Assembly: GCF_021922985.1 (NCBI RefSeq) | Contig: NZ_CP040788.1 | Location: 1,550,001 to 1,614,000 of the forward strand | DNA: 64,000 nucleotides | Reading direction: 5' to 3' | From: Clavibacter michiganensis subsp. tessellarius | GTDB lineage: Bacteria > Actinomycetota > Actinomycetes > Actinomycetales > Microbacteriaceae | Shown: positions 31,145 to 40,074 of the stretch, piece after piece | How the letters are laid out: every line of letters begins with the position of its first letter | Numbering within the stretch: position 1 is the first letter of the stretch | The notes under the pieces: model-generated | What the model was told of the DNA's origin: nothing | The model's database searches: none | Seen by the model: only the letters and a program-made list of their open reading frames with translations | Program-made: the position numbers and the translations under genes

Positions 31145-32338
31145 TCATCGACCGTCCGTGCCGTCCGGCGCGGTGCCGTCGGCGGGACCGTCGGCCTGCG
31201 CGTCCGGACGCGCCGACCCGACGGGCGGCGGGACGCGGACGCCCTCGGCGCCGGAGCCGGTCGTCGGGCCCTGCTCGCGGCGGGTGCGGCCGGTGAGCAT
31301 GGCGAACATCTGCTTGTACGGGCCCTGTCCGCCCGGCATGCGCCGCTGGCGCGGGTCGAACGCGTCGCGCAGGCCGTCGCCGATGAAGTTGATCGTCAGA
31401 GCGATGATGATGATGAACAGGCCGGGGAACCAGAACAGCCACGGCCGGGTCGCGAACGCGCCCTGGTACTCGTTGATGATCTGGCCGAGCGACACGTCCG
31501 GCTTCCGGATGCCGAACCCGAGGAACGACAGCGCCGCCTCGAGCAGGATGGCCGCGCTCATGAGCAGCGTGGTCGAGACGATCACGACGCCGATCGCGTT
31601 CGGCAGGATGTGCCGGAACACGATGCGGCTGTTCGAGGCGCCTGCCACCCGCGCCGCGTCGACGAACTCGCGCTCGCGGAGGCTGAGGAACTCTCCGCGC
31701 ACGAGGCGGGCCAGGCTCGGCCATCCCACGAGGCCGAGCACGATCCCCAGCACGGCCGCTCCGAGGCTCCCGAAGGTCTGTCCGAGGACCGCGGCGATGA
31801 CGATGACCGGGATCACGATGATGAGGTCGGTGAAGCGCATCAGCAGGGAGTCGACGCGGCCGCGGAAGAAGCCCGAGACGGCGCCGACGACGATCCCGAT
31901 GAAGGCCGCGATGACGCCGTACACGACCATCACGACGATGGACTGCTGCGTGCCGCGCATGACGCGGGCGAAGATGTCGCGCCCGATCTCGTCCTGGCCG
32001 AACGGGTGCGCCCCGAACTGGAAGGGCAGCACCCACGTGGGGTTGCCGCCGTTCTCGATGGGCGACGCGTCCTCGTAGCCCCACATCCACCAGCCGGGGA
32101 TGCGGAGGCCGAAGACCTGGATGCCCACGGACGAGTACACGAGGATCGCCATCAGCAGCAGGACCACGACCGATGTCATGGCGCCCTTGTGGCGGAGGAA
32201 CCGACGACGGACGACGGTCCCCTGGCTGAGGCCCTCGACCTCCCGCTGCTCGATCGTCAGCTCGGAGTTCGCGCCGCCCTCCGGGAGGTGCGGGTCGTTG
32301 TGGGGGTCGTTGGGGTTCCCCATCAGCGAATTGGTCAT
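31145..32338 (-). CDS. Peptide-type ABC transporter permease (DppC/OppC type)
   Basis: 397 residues. After a cytoplasmic N-terminus with an OppC-like start (RRRFLRHKGAM), six membrane helices follow. The ATPase-contacting loop EFVDAARVAGASNSRIVFRHILPN is at about 220-245. The C-terminal 70 residues are a hydrophilic Gly/Asp/Pro-rich tail not typical of the family. It starts 3 nt after the upstream permease gene ends. Confidence 0.93.
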   Translation of the reverse strand: MTNSLMGNPNDPHNDPHLPEGGANSELTIEQREVEGLSQGTVVRRRFLRHKGAMTSVVVLLLMAILVYSSVGIQVFGLRIPGWWMWGYEDASPIENGGNPTWVLPFQFGAHPFGQDEIGRDIFARVMRGTQQSIVVMVVYGVIAAFIGIVVGAVSGFFRGRVDSLLMRFTDLIIVIPVIVIAAVLGQTFGSLGAAVLGIVLGLVGWPSLARLVRGEFLSLREREFVDAARVAGASNSRIVFRHILPNAIGVVIVSTTLLMSAAILLEAALSFLGFGIRKPDVSLGQIINEYQGAFATRPWLFWFPGLFIIIIALTINFIGDGLRDAFDPRQRRMPGGQGPYKQMFAMLTGRTRREQGPTTGSGAEGVRVPPPVGSARPDAQADGPADGTAPDGTDGR

Positions 32339-32341
32339 GTG

Positions 32342-33868
32342 TCAGCTCACCCGGATTCGAGGATCGAGGACCGAGTACAGGATGTCGGCCAGCATGTTGA
32401 AGATGACGGTCAGGATGCTGGTGATCAGGATGAATCCCATCAGCGGATTGAGGTCGGTCTTGGTCAGGGCCTCCTGGAACACGGATCCCATGCCCTTCCA
32501 CGCGAAGATCGTCTCCGTGATCACCGCCCCGCCGATGAGTCCGCCCACGTCGAACGCGATGACGGTGGCGACGGGGATCATGGCGTTGCGGAACGCGTGG
32601 CGCATGATCACGGTGCGCTCGGTGAGGCCCTTGGCGCGCGCGGTGCGCACGTAGTCCTGGTTCATGACCTCGAGGAGGCTCGCCCGCGAGTAGCGGGAGT
32701 AGCTCGCGACGGAGATCAGCAGGAGCGCGATCGTGGGCAGGAGGAGGTGCGTGTAGCTGTCGAGCATTCCCTGCCAGATGGAGCCTTGGAGGCCCGGGGT
32801 GACGGCGCCGACGGTGGCGATGGGGCGGCCGCGCGTGTTGGTCACGTAGTCGGGCCACACCTGCATGACGCGGTCGATGATGATCAGCAACGCGACGAGC
32901 CCGCCGGTGATGCCGGCGCCGCGGGCGACGATGGGCTTGTCGTTCTGGCCGACGACGTAGCCGACGACCACCCCGACCACGACGAACGCGACGACGAGCA
33001 CGATGGTGATCCACCAGGGGGCGGAGACCGTCAGCACGTACTGCAGCGGGTACCAGAGCGCGGCGCCGAGGACGGCCATGGCGAGCGCCGAGTAGAACGC
33101 GCGCCGGTTGCGGAGCCCCGTGGACAGCGACGTGATGAGCACGGCGATCAGGGCCCCGAGGGCGCCGATGAGCACGATGCCGAGACCCGGTCGAGCGAAC
33201 CAGTCGGTGACGAGCAGGTAGACGAGCACGGCCGCGGTGATGACCGTCGCGGAGCCGAACACGATGAGGCGCGGCTTCGGGTCGCCGCCGATGATGCTCA
33301 TCCACACGAAGCCCGACACGAGCGACAGGACGACGATGAGGACCGGCGGGATCGACGGGTTCACGAGGAAGTCGTTGAAGCCGATCGCGACGTACTGCTT
33401 GAGCAGCACGGCGACGAAGAAGATCGGCAGCGAGAAGAAGAGGAACGACGCGAAGGTGACCGTGTAGTCGTAGCCGCTGTACTGGCGGAGCGCGGTCGTC
33501 ATGCCGATGGAGACGCCGATGAGCACCGCGATGATCGTGGCGATGGTCACCAGCTGGATCGTCTGCCCGGCCGCGTTGGCGATGAGGTCGTTGACCTCGC
33601 GGCCGTCGATGGCCCTGCCGAGGTCGATCTGGCCGATGAAGACCTTGAACACGCCGCCGAGCCACAGGAAGTAGCGCAGGGGCGACGGGACGTCGAGGTT
33701 GAGCAGCTCGGTCCGCGCGGCGATGAGCGCGTCGCGGTTCGGCGACGGGCTCTCGCGCAGGTCCCCGAGGGGATCACCCGAGTTGGCCGCGAGGTTGTAG
33801 ATGATGAAGCTGGCGCCCAGGAGGACGAAGAACGACGCGACGAGGCGTCTCAAGACGAAGGTAAGCAC
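32342..33868 (-). CDS. Peptide-type ABC transporter permease (DppB/OppB type), long form
   Basis: 508 residues from the GTG at 33868, which gives the canonical N-terminus LTFVLRRLVASFFVLLGAS. The C-terminal half has the coupling loop DYVRTARAKGLTERTVIMRH and DPRIRVS end. Typical DppB has about 330 residues. The extra length is an inserted region at about 190-330 with four or more hydrophobic segments, so the topology has more helices than usual. It is first of the two permeases behind the binding protein at 34047. Confidence 0.9.
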   Translation of the reverse strand: MLTFVLRRLVASFFVLLGASFIIYNLAANSGDPLGDLRESPSPNRDALIAARTELLNLDVPSPLRYFLWLGGVFKVFIGQIDLGRAIDGREVNDLIANAAGQTIQLVTIATIIAVLIGVSIGMTTALRQYSGYDYTVTFASFLFFSLPIFFVAVLLKQYVAIGFNDFLVNPSIPPVLIVVLSLVSGFVWMSIIGGDPKPRLIVFGSATVITAAVLVYLLVTDWFARPGLGIVLIGALGALIAVLITSLSTGLRNRRAFYSALAMAVLGAALWYPLQYVLTVSAPWWITIVLVVAFVVVGVVVGYVVGQNDKPIVARGAGITGGLVALLIIIDRVMQVWPDYVTNTRGRPIATVGAVTPGLQGSIWQGMLDSYTHLLLPTIALLLISVASYSRYSRASLLEVMNQDYVRTARAKGLTERTVIMRHAFRNAMIPVATVIAFDVGGLIGGAVITETIFAWKGMGSVFQEALTKTDLNPLMGFILITSILTVIFNMLADILYSVLDPRIRVS

Positions 33869-33972
33869 AGGGCGACGACGTCCCTTTCTGTGTTCGGCCA
33901 GGGCTCGTGACCCGACCCGACGAGAGCATACGCGGCCGGATCCGCGGATCACGAATCGGCAACGGACATGGA

Positions 33973-34006
33973 GAGGGTGCCGAGGCCAGGCGGCCTCGGC
34001 ACCCTC
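33973..34006 (-). terminator. Intercistronic 15-bp perfect hairpin behind the binding-protein gene
   Basis: GAGGGTGCCGAGGCC, 4-nt loop, GGCCTCGGCACCCTC. It sits in the 178-bp gap between the binding protein and the first permease. There is no T run. Such hairpins after periplasmic-binding genes commonly stabilise the upstream message or attenuate readthrough, giving an excess of binding protein. Confidence 0.65.
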
Positions 34007-34046
34007 GCACCCTCCCGTTCAGGGGACGGCGCTCACTGCTGTCGTG

Positions 34047-35882
34047 CTACTGCGCAGCTGCCTGCGCCGGGGCCCACTCCCAGTAGTTCCAGAAGTAGGT
34101 CGGCGAGAGGAACGCCGGCTTGACGCCCGTGACCGTGTCGCTCCAGGCGGTGAGGCCCGGGAACTGGAAGATCGGCGTCGTCCAGCCCTGCTGCTGGATG
34201 AGGGTCTCGGCCTGGATGAGCAGATCGCGCTGCTTGTCCGTGTCGGTCTCCGTGTCCAGCTGCTTGAAGAGGTCGTCGACCTCGGGGTTCGACCACCCGT
34301 AGTAGTTGTTGATGCCGCCGGTCTGGTAGTTCGGGCCGGACTCGCCGACCGCGAGGCTCGTGGACTGCCATCCGAAGAGGGCGATGTCGTACGAGTCGGT
34401 CTTGCTGGAGAGGTCGGCACCCCACGTGGCGCTGTTCACGTCGATGAGGTTGAAGCCGGCCTGCTGCGCCGACTGGCGCATGAGCTCGAACTCCTGCTGA
34501 CGACGCGTGTTGCCCTGGCCGTAGAGGACGCGGGCGTCGATCGTGCCGGTGACGCCGGCCTGGGCGAGGAGCGCCTTGGCGCCGTCGATGTCGACCGCCT
34601 GGTCCTTGTAGCCGTTCTCCTCGACCGAGGCCTCGTAGTTCGGCGTGCCGGGCACGAAGACGTTCGAGTTGCGGAGCTCCGCGTCCTCCTGGAGGGGCTT
34701 GATCAGCTTGTCGAGGATCTCCTCGCGCGGCAGCGTCTTGAAGAACGCCTGGCGGACGAGCTTGGCCTTCTCGGCGTCTCCGCCGTACTTCGCGGGGTCG
34801 AACGGGCCGCCGTTGGTGACCTGGAGATCGACGTGCTCGTACGTGCCCTCGGCCTGGCCCTTGTACTCGATGCCGCTGAGTCCCTGGACCTGCTGGAGGA
34901 GGTCGGCCGTGGGCTGACCGGACGCGATCTGGACCTCGCCGTTCGAGAGGGCCTGGATCTGCGCCTGCGGGTCCGAGATGAACCGGACCGTGATCTTCTC
35001 GTACTTCGGCTTCTTGGAGCCGGTGTACTCCTTGTTGGCCGTCAGGGTGATGTACTGGTCGGCCTTGAGGTCGGTGATCGTGTACGCGCCGTCGCCCAGG
35101 GTCTTCTGCGGCTCCGTCGGCATGTCGGAGTAGCGGTAGCCGTCGTTCCAGACCTTGGAGACCGGGGCGAGGACGCTGGCGTCCTTGTCCTGGATCGCCG
35201 TGATGAGCTTCTTCTTCGCGTCCTCGGGCGAGAGGTTCTCGTCCGGGAAGGCGAGCTGCGTGGTGCCGTGGGCCGAGACGCCGACGCCGTTGCCGGTCGC
35301 GACCTCCCAGTCGACGTAGGGCTGGTCGTACGTGTAGGTGAGGCTGCGGCCGTCGTCGCCGATCTCGGGGGTCTTGGTGACTAGGCCGAGGCGGGTGTCC
35401 TTGACGGCGCCCGAGTTGAAGAAGACCTGGTCGTCGCCGGTGGTGACCGTGCCGTCCTCGTTCGTCTTCACGTCCTCGGTCGTGTTCACGTTGGTCGTGT
35501 TGGCGGCCCAGTTGAGGAGCATGTCCGCGGCGTCGACGGGGGTGCCGTCGCTCCACTTGACGCCCTCGTTGATCGTGAACTTCACGACCAGGGGGTCGTC
35601 GGAGACCTTCTCGTACGTGCCGAAGTCGGTGTCCTTCTGCAGCGAGGGGCCGTCGTCGTAGTAGTTGAAGGCCCGGTTCGTCAGGTACACGATGTTCGTG
35701 TTGGCGGTGGCGTTGCCGGTCGCCGACGCGTTGTTGTACTCGAGGAACGGGTCGTTCCAGGCCACGGTGATCTCAGTGCCGGCGATGACCTCGGACTCCT
35801 GAGCGGGCGCAGAGCAGCCGCTGAGGACGAGGGCACCGGAGACGATGACGGCACCAGCCGCTGCAAGGCGTCTGATTTTCAA
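34047..35882 (-). CDS. Family 5 extracellular solute-binding lipoprotein (OppA/DppA type)
   Basis: 611 residues. The TTG at 35882 is chosen because AGGAGG lies 4 nt upstream and because it gives a proper lipoprotein signal (KIRRLAAAG to LVLSGC). The body has VKWSDGTPVDAADMLLNWAA and LGDGAYTITDLKADQYITL, typical of family 5 binding proteins. It delivers a peptide-like solute to the permeases encoded just downstream. First gene of the opp-like cluster. Confidence 0.92.
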   Translation of the reverse strand: MKIRRLAAAGAVIVSGALVLSGCSAPAQESEVIAGTEITVAWNDPFLEYNNASATGNATANTNIVYLTNRAFNYYDDGPSLQKDTDFGTYEKVSDDPLVVKFTINEGVKWSDGTPVDAADMLLNWAANTTNVNTTEDVKTNEDGTVTTGDDQVFFNSGAVKDTRLGLVTKTPEIGDDGRSLTYTYDQPYVDWEVATGNGVGVSAHGTTQLAFPDENLSPEDAKKKLITAIQDKDASVLAPVSKVWNDGYRYSDMPTEPQKTLGDGAYTITDLKADQYITLTANKEYTGSKKPKYEKITVRFISDPQAQIQALSNGEVQIASGQPTADLLQQVQGLSGIEYKGQAEGTYEHVDLQVTNGGPFDPAKYGGDAEKAKLVRQAFFKTLPREEILDKLIKPLQEDAELRNSNVFVPGTPNYEASVEENGYKDQAVDIDGAKALLAQAGVTGTIDARVLYGQGNTRRQQEFELMRQSAQQAGFNLIDVNSATWGADLSSKTDSYDIALFGWQSTSLAVGESGPNYQTGGINNYYGWSNPEVDDLFKQLDTETDTDKQRDLLIQAETLIQQQGWTTPIFQFPGLTAWSDTVTGVKPAFLSPTYFWNYWEWAPAQAAAQ

Positions 35883-35949
35883 GGTTCCTCCTGTGCATGG
35901 GAATGGCGCGGACCCACCGTGCGTGCGGTCGACCGCGCAGATATGAATG

Positions 35950-35978
35950 ACCCTAGGTACGCCTGGGAGTCTTTGCAA
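35950..35978 (-). promoter_or_regulatory. Probable promoter of the opp-like cluster
   Basis: Minus-strand TTGCAA (35978-35973) and TAGGGT (35955-35950) with 17-bp spacing, about 68 nt before the TTG start. The surrounding DNA is locally A/T-rich for this genome. Confidence 0.45.
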
Positions 35979-36159
35979 AAACTGGGCCCAAACGTTACAT
36001 ACCGGTAACTCGGACGCGCGGATCCGCGCGTGGGGGTCCGGATCCGTGCGTCTGGACCGTCGACATCGCGCGCGATCGTCGGCCTGGACGACGGATCGCG
36101 TCGTCCGGGGCGCCGTCGGCCACGGGCCCGCCGACAGCCGGGGTCCGGGCGGCCGCGCC

Positions 36160-36165
36160 TAGGAT
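36160..36165 (+). promoter_or_regulatory. -10 box for a leaderless CPBP-protein transcript
   Basis: TAGGAT followed by exactly 6 nt and the GTG start at 36172. Confidence 0.55.
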
Positions 36166-36171
36166 CGCCCC

Positions 36172-36996
36172 GTGCCCGACGCCCCCTCCCCCGCCGCGAG
36201 AACGCTCGCCCGACCCCCGGCGCCGCGGCCCGCGGTGCGTCGGCGCATCCGGATCGAGATCGCCCTCGTGCTCGGGCTCTCGCTCGGGGCGAGCGCCGTG
36301 TACTCCGTGCTCCGGATCGTCGACCTCTCGACGCGGCCGGAGGCGCTCGGATCGCAGAGCGCCACGATCAACCGGAGCCTGAACGACCGGCAGGTCTTCG
36401 ACCTGCTCTACCAGCTGCTCGACATCGCGACCGCGCTCGTGCCGGTCGCCCTCGTGCTCTTCCTGCTCTGGCAGCCGGGGCGGAGCGCGTTCCGGCGGAT
36501 CGGCCTCGACCTCACCCGTCCGGGGCGCGACGTCGCCGCCGGCTTCGGCCTCGCCGCGCTCATCGGGGTGCCCGGGCTCGGCCTGTACCTCGCCGGCCGT
36601 GCGCTCGGCATCACGGTCGACGTGGTGCCGACCGCGCTCGACTCGTACTGGTGGACCGTGCCGGTGCTCGTGCTCGTCGCCCTGCGTGCGGCGCTGCAGG
36701 AGGAGGTGATCGTGGTCGGCTACCTCTTCACCCGGCTCCGCGAGCTCGGCTGGGGGCACGGCCGGATCGGCGCGTGGAGCGTGGTCCTCGTGGCGGCCGT
36801 GCTGCGCGGGAGCTACCACCTGTACCAGGGCTACGGGCCGTTCCTCGGGAACGTGGTGATGGGCGTCGTGTTCGGCTGGTGCTACGTGCGCTTCGGCCGG
36901 ACGGCGCCGCTCGTGGTGGCCCACCTGATCCTCGACGTGGTCAGCTTCGTGGGCTACCCGGTCGCGCTGCAGCTGCTGCCGGGACTGTTCGGCTGA
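36172..36996 (+). CDS. CPBP-family intramembrane protease-like protein
   Basis: 274 residues with about seven or eight membrane helices. The CPBP/Abi motifs are recognisable: EE at about 181-182 in QEEVIVVGYLFTRL, His in GSYHLYQG near 215 and His in VVAHLILDV near 250. The first motif usually reads E-E-x-x-x-R; here the Arg is displaced, so proteolytic activity is uncertain. Relatives act in protein prenyl-end processing or as bacteriocin immunity proteins. It is divergent from the opp-like cluster. Confidence 0.85.
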   Translation: MPDAPSPAARTLARPPAPRPAVRRRIRIEIALVLGLSLGASAVYSVLRIVDLSTRPEALGSQSATINRSLNDRQVFDLLYQLLDIATALVPVALVLFLLWQPGRSAFRRIGLDLTRPGRDVAAGFGLAALIGVPGLGLYLAGRALGITVDVVPTALDSYWWTVPVLVLVALRAALQEEVIVVGYLFTRLRELGWGHGRIGAWSVVLVAAVLRGSYHLYQGYGPFLGNVVMGVVFGWCYVRFGRTAPLVVAHLILDVVSFVGYPVALQLLPGLFG

Positions 36997-37052
36997 CGGG
37001 TTTCCGGGCACGACCGGGGGCGCGACCCTGGCGCATCCGCCCGACCTGTGCC

Positions 37053-37084
37053 TAACCTGGGAACGCCGCACGACGAGGTGCGGC
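37053..37084 (+). promoter_or_regulatory. -10 box and 5' hairpin upstream of the DUF485/symporter pair
   Basis: TAACCT (37053-37058) is a candidate -10. Right at the expected transcript start lies GCCGCAC (37065-37071), 6-nt loop, GTGCGGC (37078-37084). The hairpin at the mRNA 5' end may protect the message or hold a regulator. Confidence 0.4.
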
Positions 37085-37103
37085 CTCATCTCGAGGAGAT
37101 CCC

Positions 37104-37511
37104 ATGGGCGACGCCGCTCATCCGACCGGGGACCCCCGGCCGGCCGTCGACTACCTGGAGGTCGAGGACTCGGCCCGGTTCCGGGAGCTGAAGCGGGCGC
37201 ACCGCGGCTTCGTCTTCCCGCTCGCCGTCGCGTTCCTCGTCTGGTACTTCGCGTTCGTGCTGCTGTCGGACTACGCGCACGAGTTCATGTCCACGCCCGT
37301 CATCGGCAACGTGAACCTCGGGATCCTGCTGGGGCTCGCGCAGTTCGTGACGACCTTCGCGATCACCACCTGGTACGTGAGCCGGGCGAACGCGCGCTTC
37401 GACCCCGCGGCCGCGGAGATCCGGGCCGACCTGGAGGAGCGCGAGCGCGTCGCGCTGGAGGGGCCGCGTGGGTCCACTCCGCCCGAGCATCGGAAGGGCG
37501 GCCGGAGATGA
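37104..37511 (+). CDS. DUF485 membrane protein (YjcH-like)
   Basis: 135 residues, two membrane helices (about 36-58 and 68-92). The core RFRELKRAHRGFVFPLAVAF and LLSDYAHEFMSTPVIGNVNLG is typical of DUF485. These small proteins are almost always encoded just before an ActP-type acetate symporter, as here, with the stop overlapping its start (ATGA). GAGGAG is the ribosome site. Confidence 0.92.
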   Translation: MGDAAHPTGDPRPAVDYLEVEDSARFRELKRAHRGFVFPLAVAFLVWYFAFVLLSDYAHEFMSTPVIGNVNLGILLGLAQFVTTFAITTWYVSRANARFDPAAAEIRADLEERERVALEGPRGSTPPEHRKGGRR

Positions 37512-39130
37512 GCGCCGCGACCTCGGCCGTCATGGCGACGACGCCCACGACCGACACGGGCGACCCCGTCCTCAACATCTCGATCTTCGGCGCCTTCGTG
37601 GTGATCACCCTCGTGATCGTGTTCCGGGCGAGCCGGAACAACTCGACCGCGGCGGACTACTACGCGGCCGGCCGCTCCTTCACCGGGCCGCAGAACGGCA
37701 CCGCCATCGCGGGCGACTACCTCTCGGCGGCGTCGTTCCTCGGGATCGTCGGCGCCATCGCGATCAACGGGTACGACGGCTTCCTCTACTCGATCGGGTT
37801 CCTCGTCGCGTGGCTCGTGGCGCTGCTGCTCGTGGCCGAGCTGATGCGCAACACCGGCAAGTTCACGATGGCCGACGTGCTGAGCTTCCGGCTCAAGCAG
37901 CGGCCCGTGCGGCTGGCCGCGGCGACCACGACGCTCGCCGTCTGCTTCTTCTACCTGCTCGCGCAGATGGCGGGCGCGGGCGGGCTCGTCTCGCTGCTGC
38001 TCGGGATCGACGACCGGCTCGGGCAGTCGCTCGTGATCGCGGTGGTCGGCGCGCTCATGATCGTCTACGTGCTCGTCGGCGGGATGAAGGGCACGACCTG
38101 GGTGCAGATCATCAAGGCCTGCCTGCTCATCGCGGGCGCGGCCGTGATGACCGTGTGGGTGCTCGCGATCCACGGCTTCAACGTGTCGGACCTGCTGGGC
38201 GCGGCGGCCGCCGCGGCGGACAAGCCCGTGCTCGAGCCCGGCAACCAGTACGGGGCCACGGGGATCACGAAGCTCGACTTCCTGTCGCTCGCGCTCGCGC
38301 TGGTGCTCGGCACGGCGGGCCTCCCGCACGTGCTCATGCGCTTCTACACCGTGCCGACCGCGAAGGAGGCGCGTCGCAGCGTGGTCTGGGCGATCTGGCT
38401 CATCGGCATCTTCTACCTCTTCACCCTGGTGCTCGGGTACGGCGCGGGCGCGCTGCTCGGGAGCGAGCGGATCCTCGCGGCGCCCGGCGGCGTCAACTCG
38501 GCCGCTCCCCTACTGGCGCTCGAGCTCGGCGGGCCGATCCTGCTGGGGATCATCGCGGCGGTGGCGTTCGCCACGATCCTGGCGGTGGTCGCCGGACTCA
38601 CCATCACGGCGGCGGCGTCCTTCGCGCACGACGTGTACGGCAGCGTCATCAAGAAGGGGCAGGTCTCGGCGAACGGCGAGGTGCGGGTCGCGCGGATCAC
38701 GGTCGTCGTGATCGGCATCGTGTCGATCCTCGCGGGCATCGGCGCGAACGGGCAGAACGTGGCGTTCCTCGTGGCGCTGGCCTTCGCGGTGGCGGCGAGC
38801 GCGAACCTGCCGACGATCCTCTACTCCCTCTACTGGCGGCGCTTCTCCACGCGCGGCGCGGTGCTCAGCATGTACGGCGGGCTCGGGACGGCGCTCGTGC
38901 TGATCGCGTTCTCGCCCGTGGTGTCGGGCGCGGAGACGTCGATGATCCCGGGGGCCGACTTCTCGTGGTTCCCGCTGAGCAACCCGGGGATCGTGTCGAT
39001 CCCCGTCGGGTTCCTGCTCGGCTGGATCGGGACCGTGACCTCCACGCGCAAGGAGGACCCGCTGGTGGCGGCCGAGATGGACGTGCGGTCGCTCACCGGG
39101 CACGGCGCCGAGAAGGCGACCGAGCACTAG
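37508..39130 (+). CDS. ActP-type sodium/solute symporter (acetate or other monocarboxylate)
   Basis: 540 residues, 13 predicted membrane helices, SSS family. The early motifs STAADYYAAGRSFTGPQNGTAIAGDYLSAASF are split over about 45-78 and are typical of ActP/MctC. It imports small carboxylates such as acetate, propionate or pyruvate with sodium or protons. Coupled to the DUF485 gene. The exact substrate cannot be told from sequence. Confidence 0.9.
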   Translation: MSAATSAVMATTPTTDTGDPVLNISIFGAFVVITLVIVFRASRNNSTAADYYAAGRSFTGPQNGTAIAGDYLSAASFLGIVGAIAINGYDGFLYSIGFLVAWLVALLLVAELMRNTGKFTMADVLSFRLKQRPVRLAAATTTLAVCFFYLLAQMAGAGGLVSLLLGIDDRLGQSLVIAVVGALMIVYVLVGGMKGTTWVQIIKACLLIAGAAVMTVWVLAIHGFNVSDLLGAAAAAADKPVLEPGNQYGATGITKLDFLSLALALVLGTAGLPHVLMRFYTVPTAKEARRSVVWAIWLIGIFYLFTLVLGYGAGALLGSERILAAPGGVNSAAPLLALELGGPILLGIIAAVAFATILAVVAGLTITAAASFAHDVYGSVIKKGQVSANGEVRVARITVVVIGIVSILAGIGANGQNVAFLVALAFAVAASANLPTILYSLYWRRFSTRGAVLSMYGGLGTALVLIAFSPVVSGAETSMIPGADFSWFPLSNPGIVSIPVGFLLGWIGTVTSTRKEDPLVAAEMDVRSLTGHGAEKATEH

Positions 39131-39138
39131 GGGCGGAT

Positions 39139-39174
39139 GCCCGGGCGCCGGGCGCCGGGCGCCGGCGCCCGGGC
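39139..39174. terminator. GC-rich convergent hairpin
   Basis: GCCCGGGCGCC (39139-39149) pairs with GGCGCCCGGGC (39164-39174) around a 14-nt loop of the same GGGCGCC repeat. It lies between the converging symporter and rpiR-type genes. Confidence 0.5.
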
Positions 39175-39201
39175 GGAGGCCGGGCGCCGGCCGGGCCGGC
39201 C

Positions 39202-40074
39202 TCAGTCGCTGAGGTTCTCGCTGAGGATGGTGAGGACGCCGGCGCGCGCGTCGGCGGCGGTCGTGCCCAGCCGGTCGGCCACGATCTCGACGAGCGACTC
39301 CAGCACGATGACGTGCGGGATGCGCGACGTGCGCTCGACCTCGTGCCGGAACCCGGCCTTGGCGGGCGCCACCACGAGGGCGACGTCGGCGAGCGCCCCG
39401 AGCGGGGACGTCGCGAACGAGGTGACGGCCACCACGGCGGCGCCGGCCGCGCGCGCCGACCGGGCGCCGCGGAGGCTCAGCTCGTTGGCGCCGCTGCCGC
39501 TGATGACGACCACGACGTCCTCGGGCGAGAGCCGGCTGACCGCGATCTGCTGGCCCACCGGATCCGCGACGAACTCGGCGGGACGGCCGACCGCGGTGAG
39601 GCGCATGGAGAGGTCGAGGGCGAGCGGGGACGACAGGCCGCTGGCGACGACCACCAGGCGGCGGGCGGCGACGACGCGCGCGACCGCGTCCTCCACCTCC
39701 GCCTCCCCGAGCACGCTAGCGACCCGCGGGAGGGCGGCGGCGAGCGCGTCGAGGTCGGAGCGGATCCGGCCGAGCGCGCTGGGGCCGTGCGCGCCCTCCC
39801 CCGCGGTCGCGGCCGCGCGGGCCGAGCTCCGCGCGAGCTCCCGGGTGAGGGCGACGCGCAGCTGCGGGTAGCCGCGGTAGCCGAGGCTCTGGCACGAGCG
39901 GACGACGGTGGAGCGGGCGACGCCCGCGCGGTCGGCGAGCTCCTGCGCGGTGATCTCCACCACGCCCTCGGTGTCGTCGAGGATCAGCTCGACCACGCGG
40001 CGCTCGCTCGGCTGCAGGGCGTTGACCACGGTCGCGATGCGCGTGGTGGGCCCCACGTCGTCACTCCACTGCAC
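39202..40074 (-). CDS. RpiR/MurR-family transcription regulator (HTH + SIS)
   Basis: 290 residues. The N-terminal helix-turn-helix of the RpiR family (about 20-95, ITAQELADRAGVARSTVVRS) precedes a SIS sugar-phosphate-binding domain (about 125-260, VVVASGLSSPLALDLS and VVVISGSGANELSL). Such regulators sense phosphosugars or similar. The GTG at 40074 lies inside the end of the preceding permease gene (14-nt overlap), so it is the last gene of the HAD-phnDCEE-type operon and probably controls it. Confidence 0.9.
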   Translation of the reverse strand: MQWSDDVGPTTRIATVVNALQPSERRVVELILDDTEGVVEITAQELADRAGVARSTVVRSCQSLGYRGYPQLRVALTRELARSSARAAATAGEGAHGPSALGRIRSDLDALAAALPRVASVLGEAEVEDAVARVVAARRLVVVASGLSSPLALDLSMRLTAVGRPAEFVADPVGQQIAVSRLSPEDVVVVISGSGANELSLRGARSARAAGAAVVAVTSFATSPLGALADVALVVAPAKAGFRHEVERTSRIPHVIVLESLVEIVADRLGTTAADARAGVLTILSENLSD

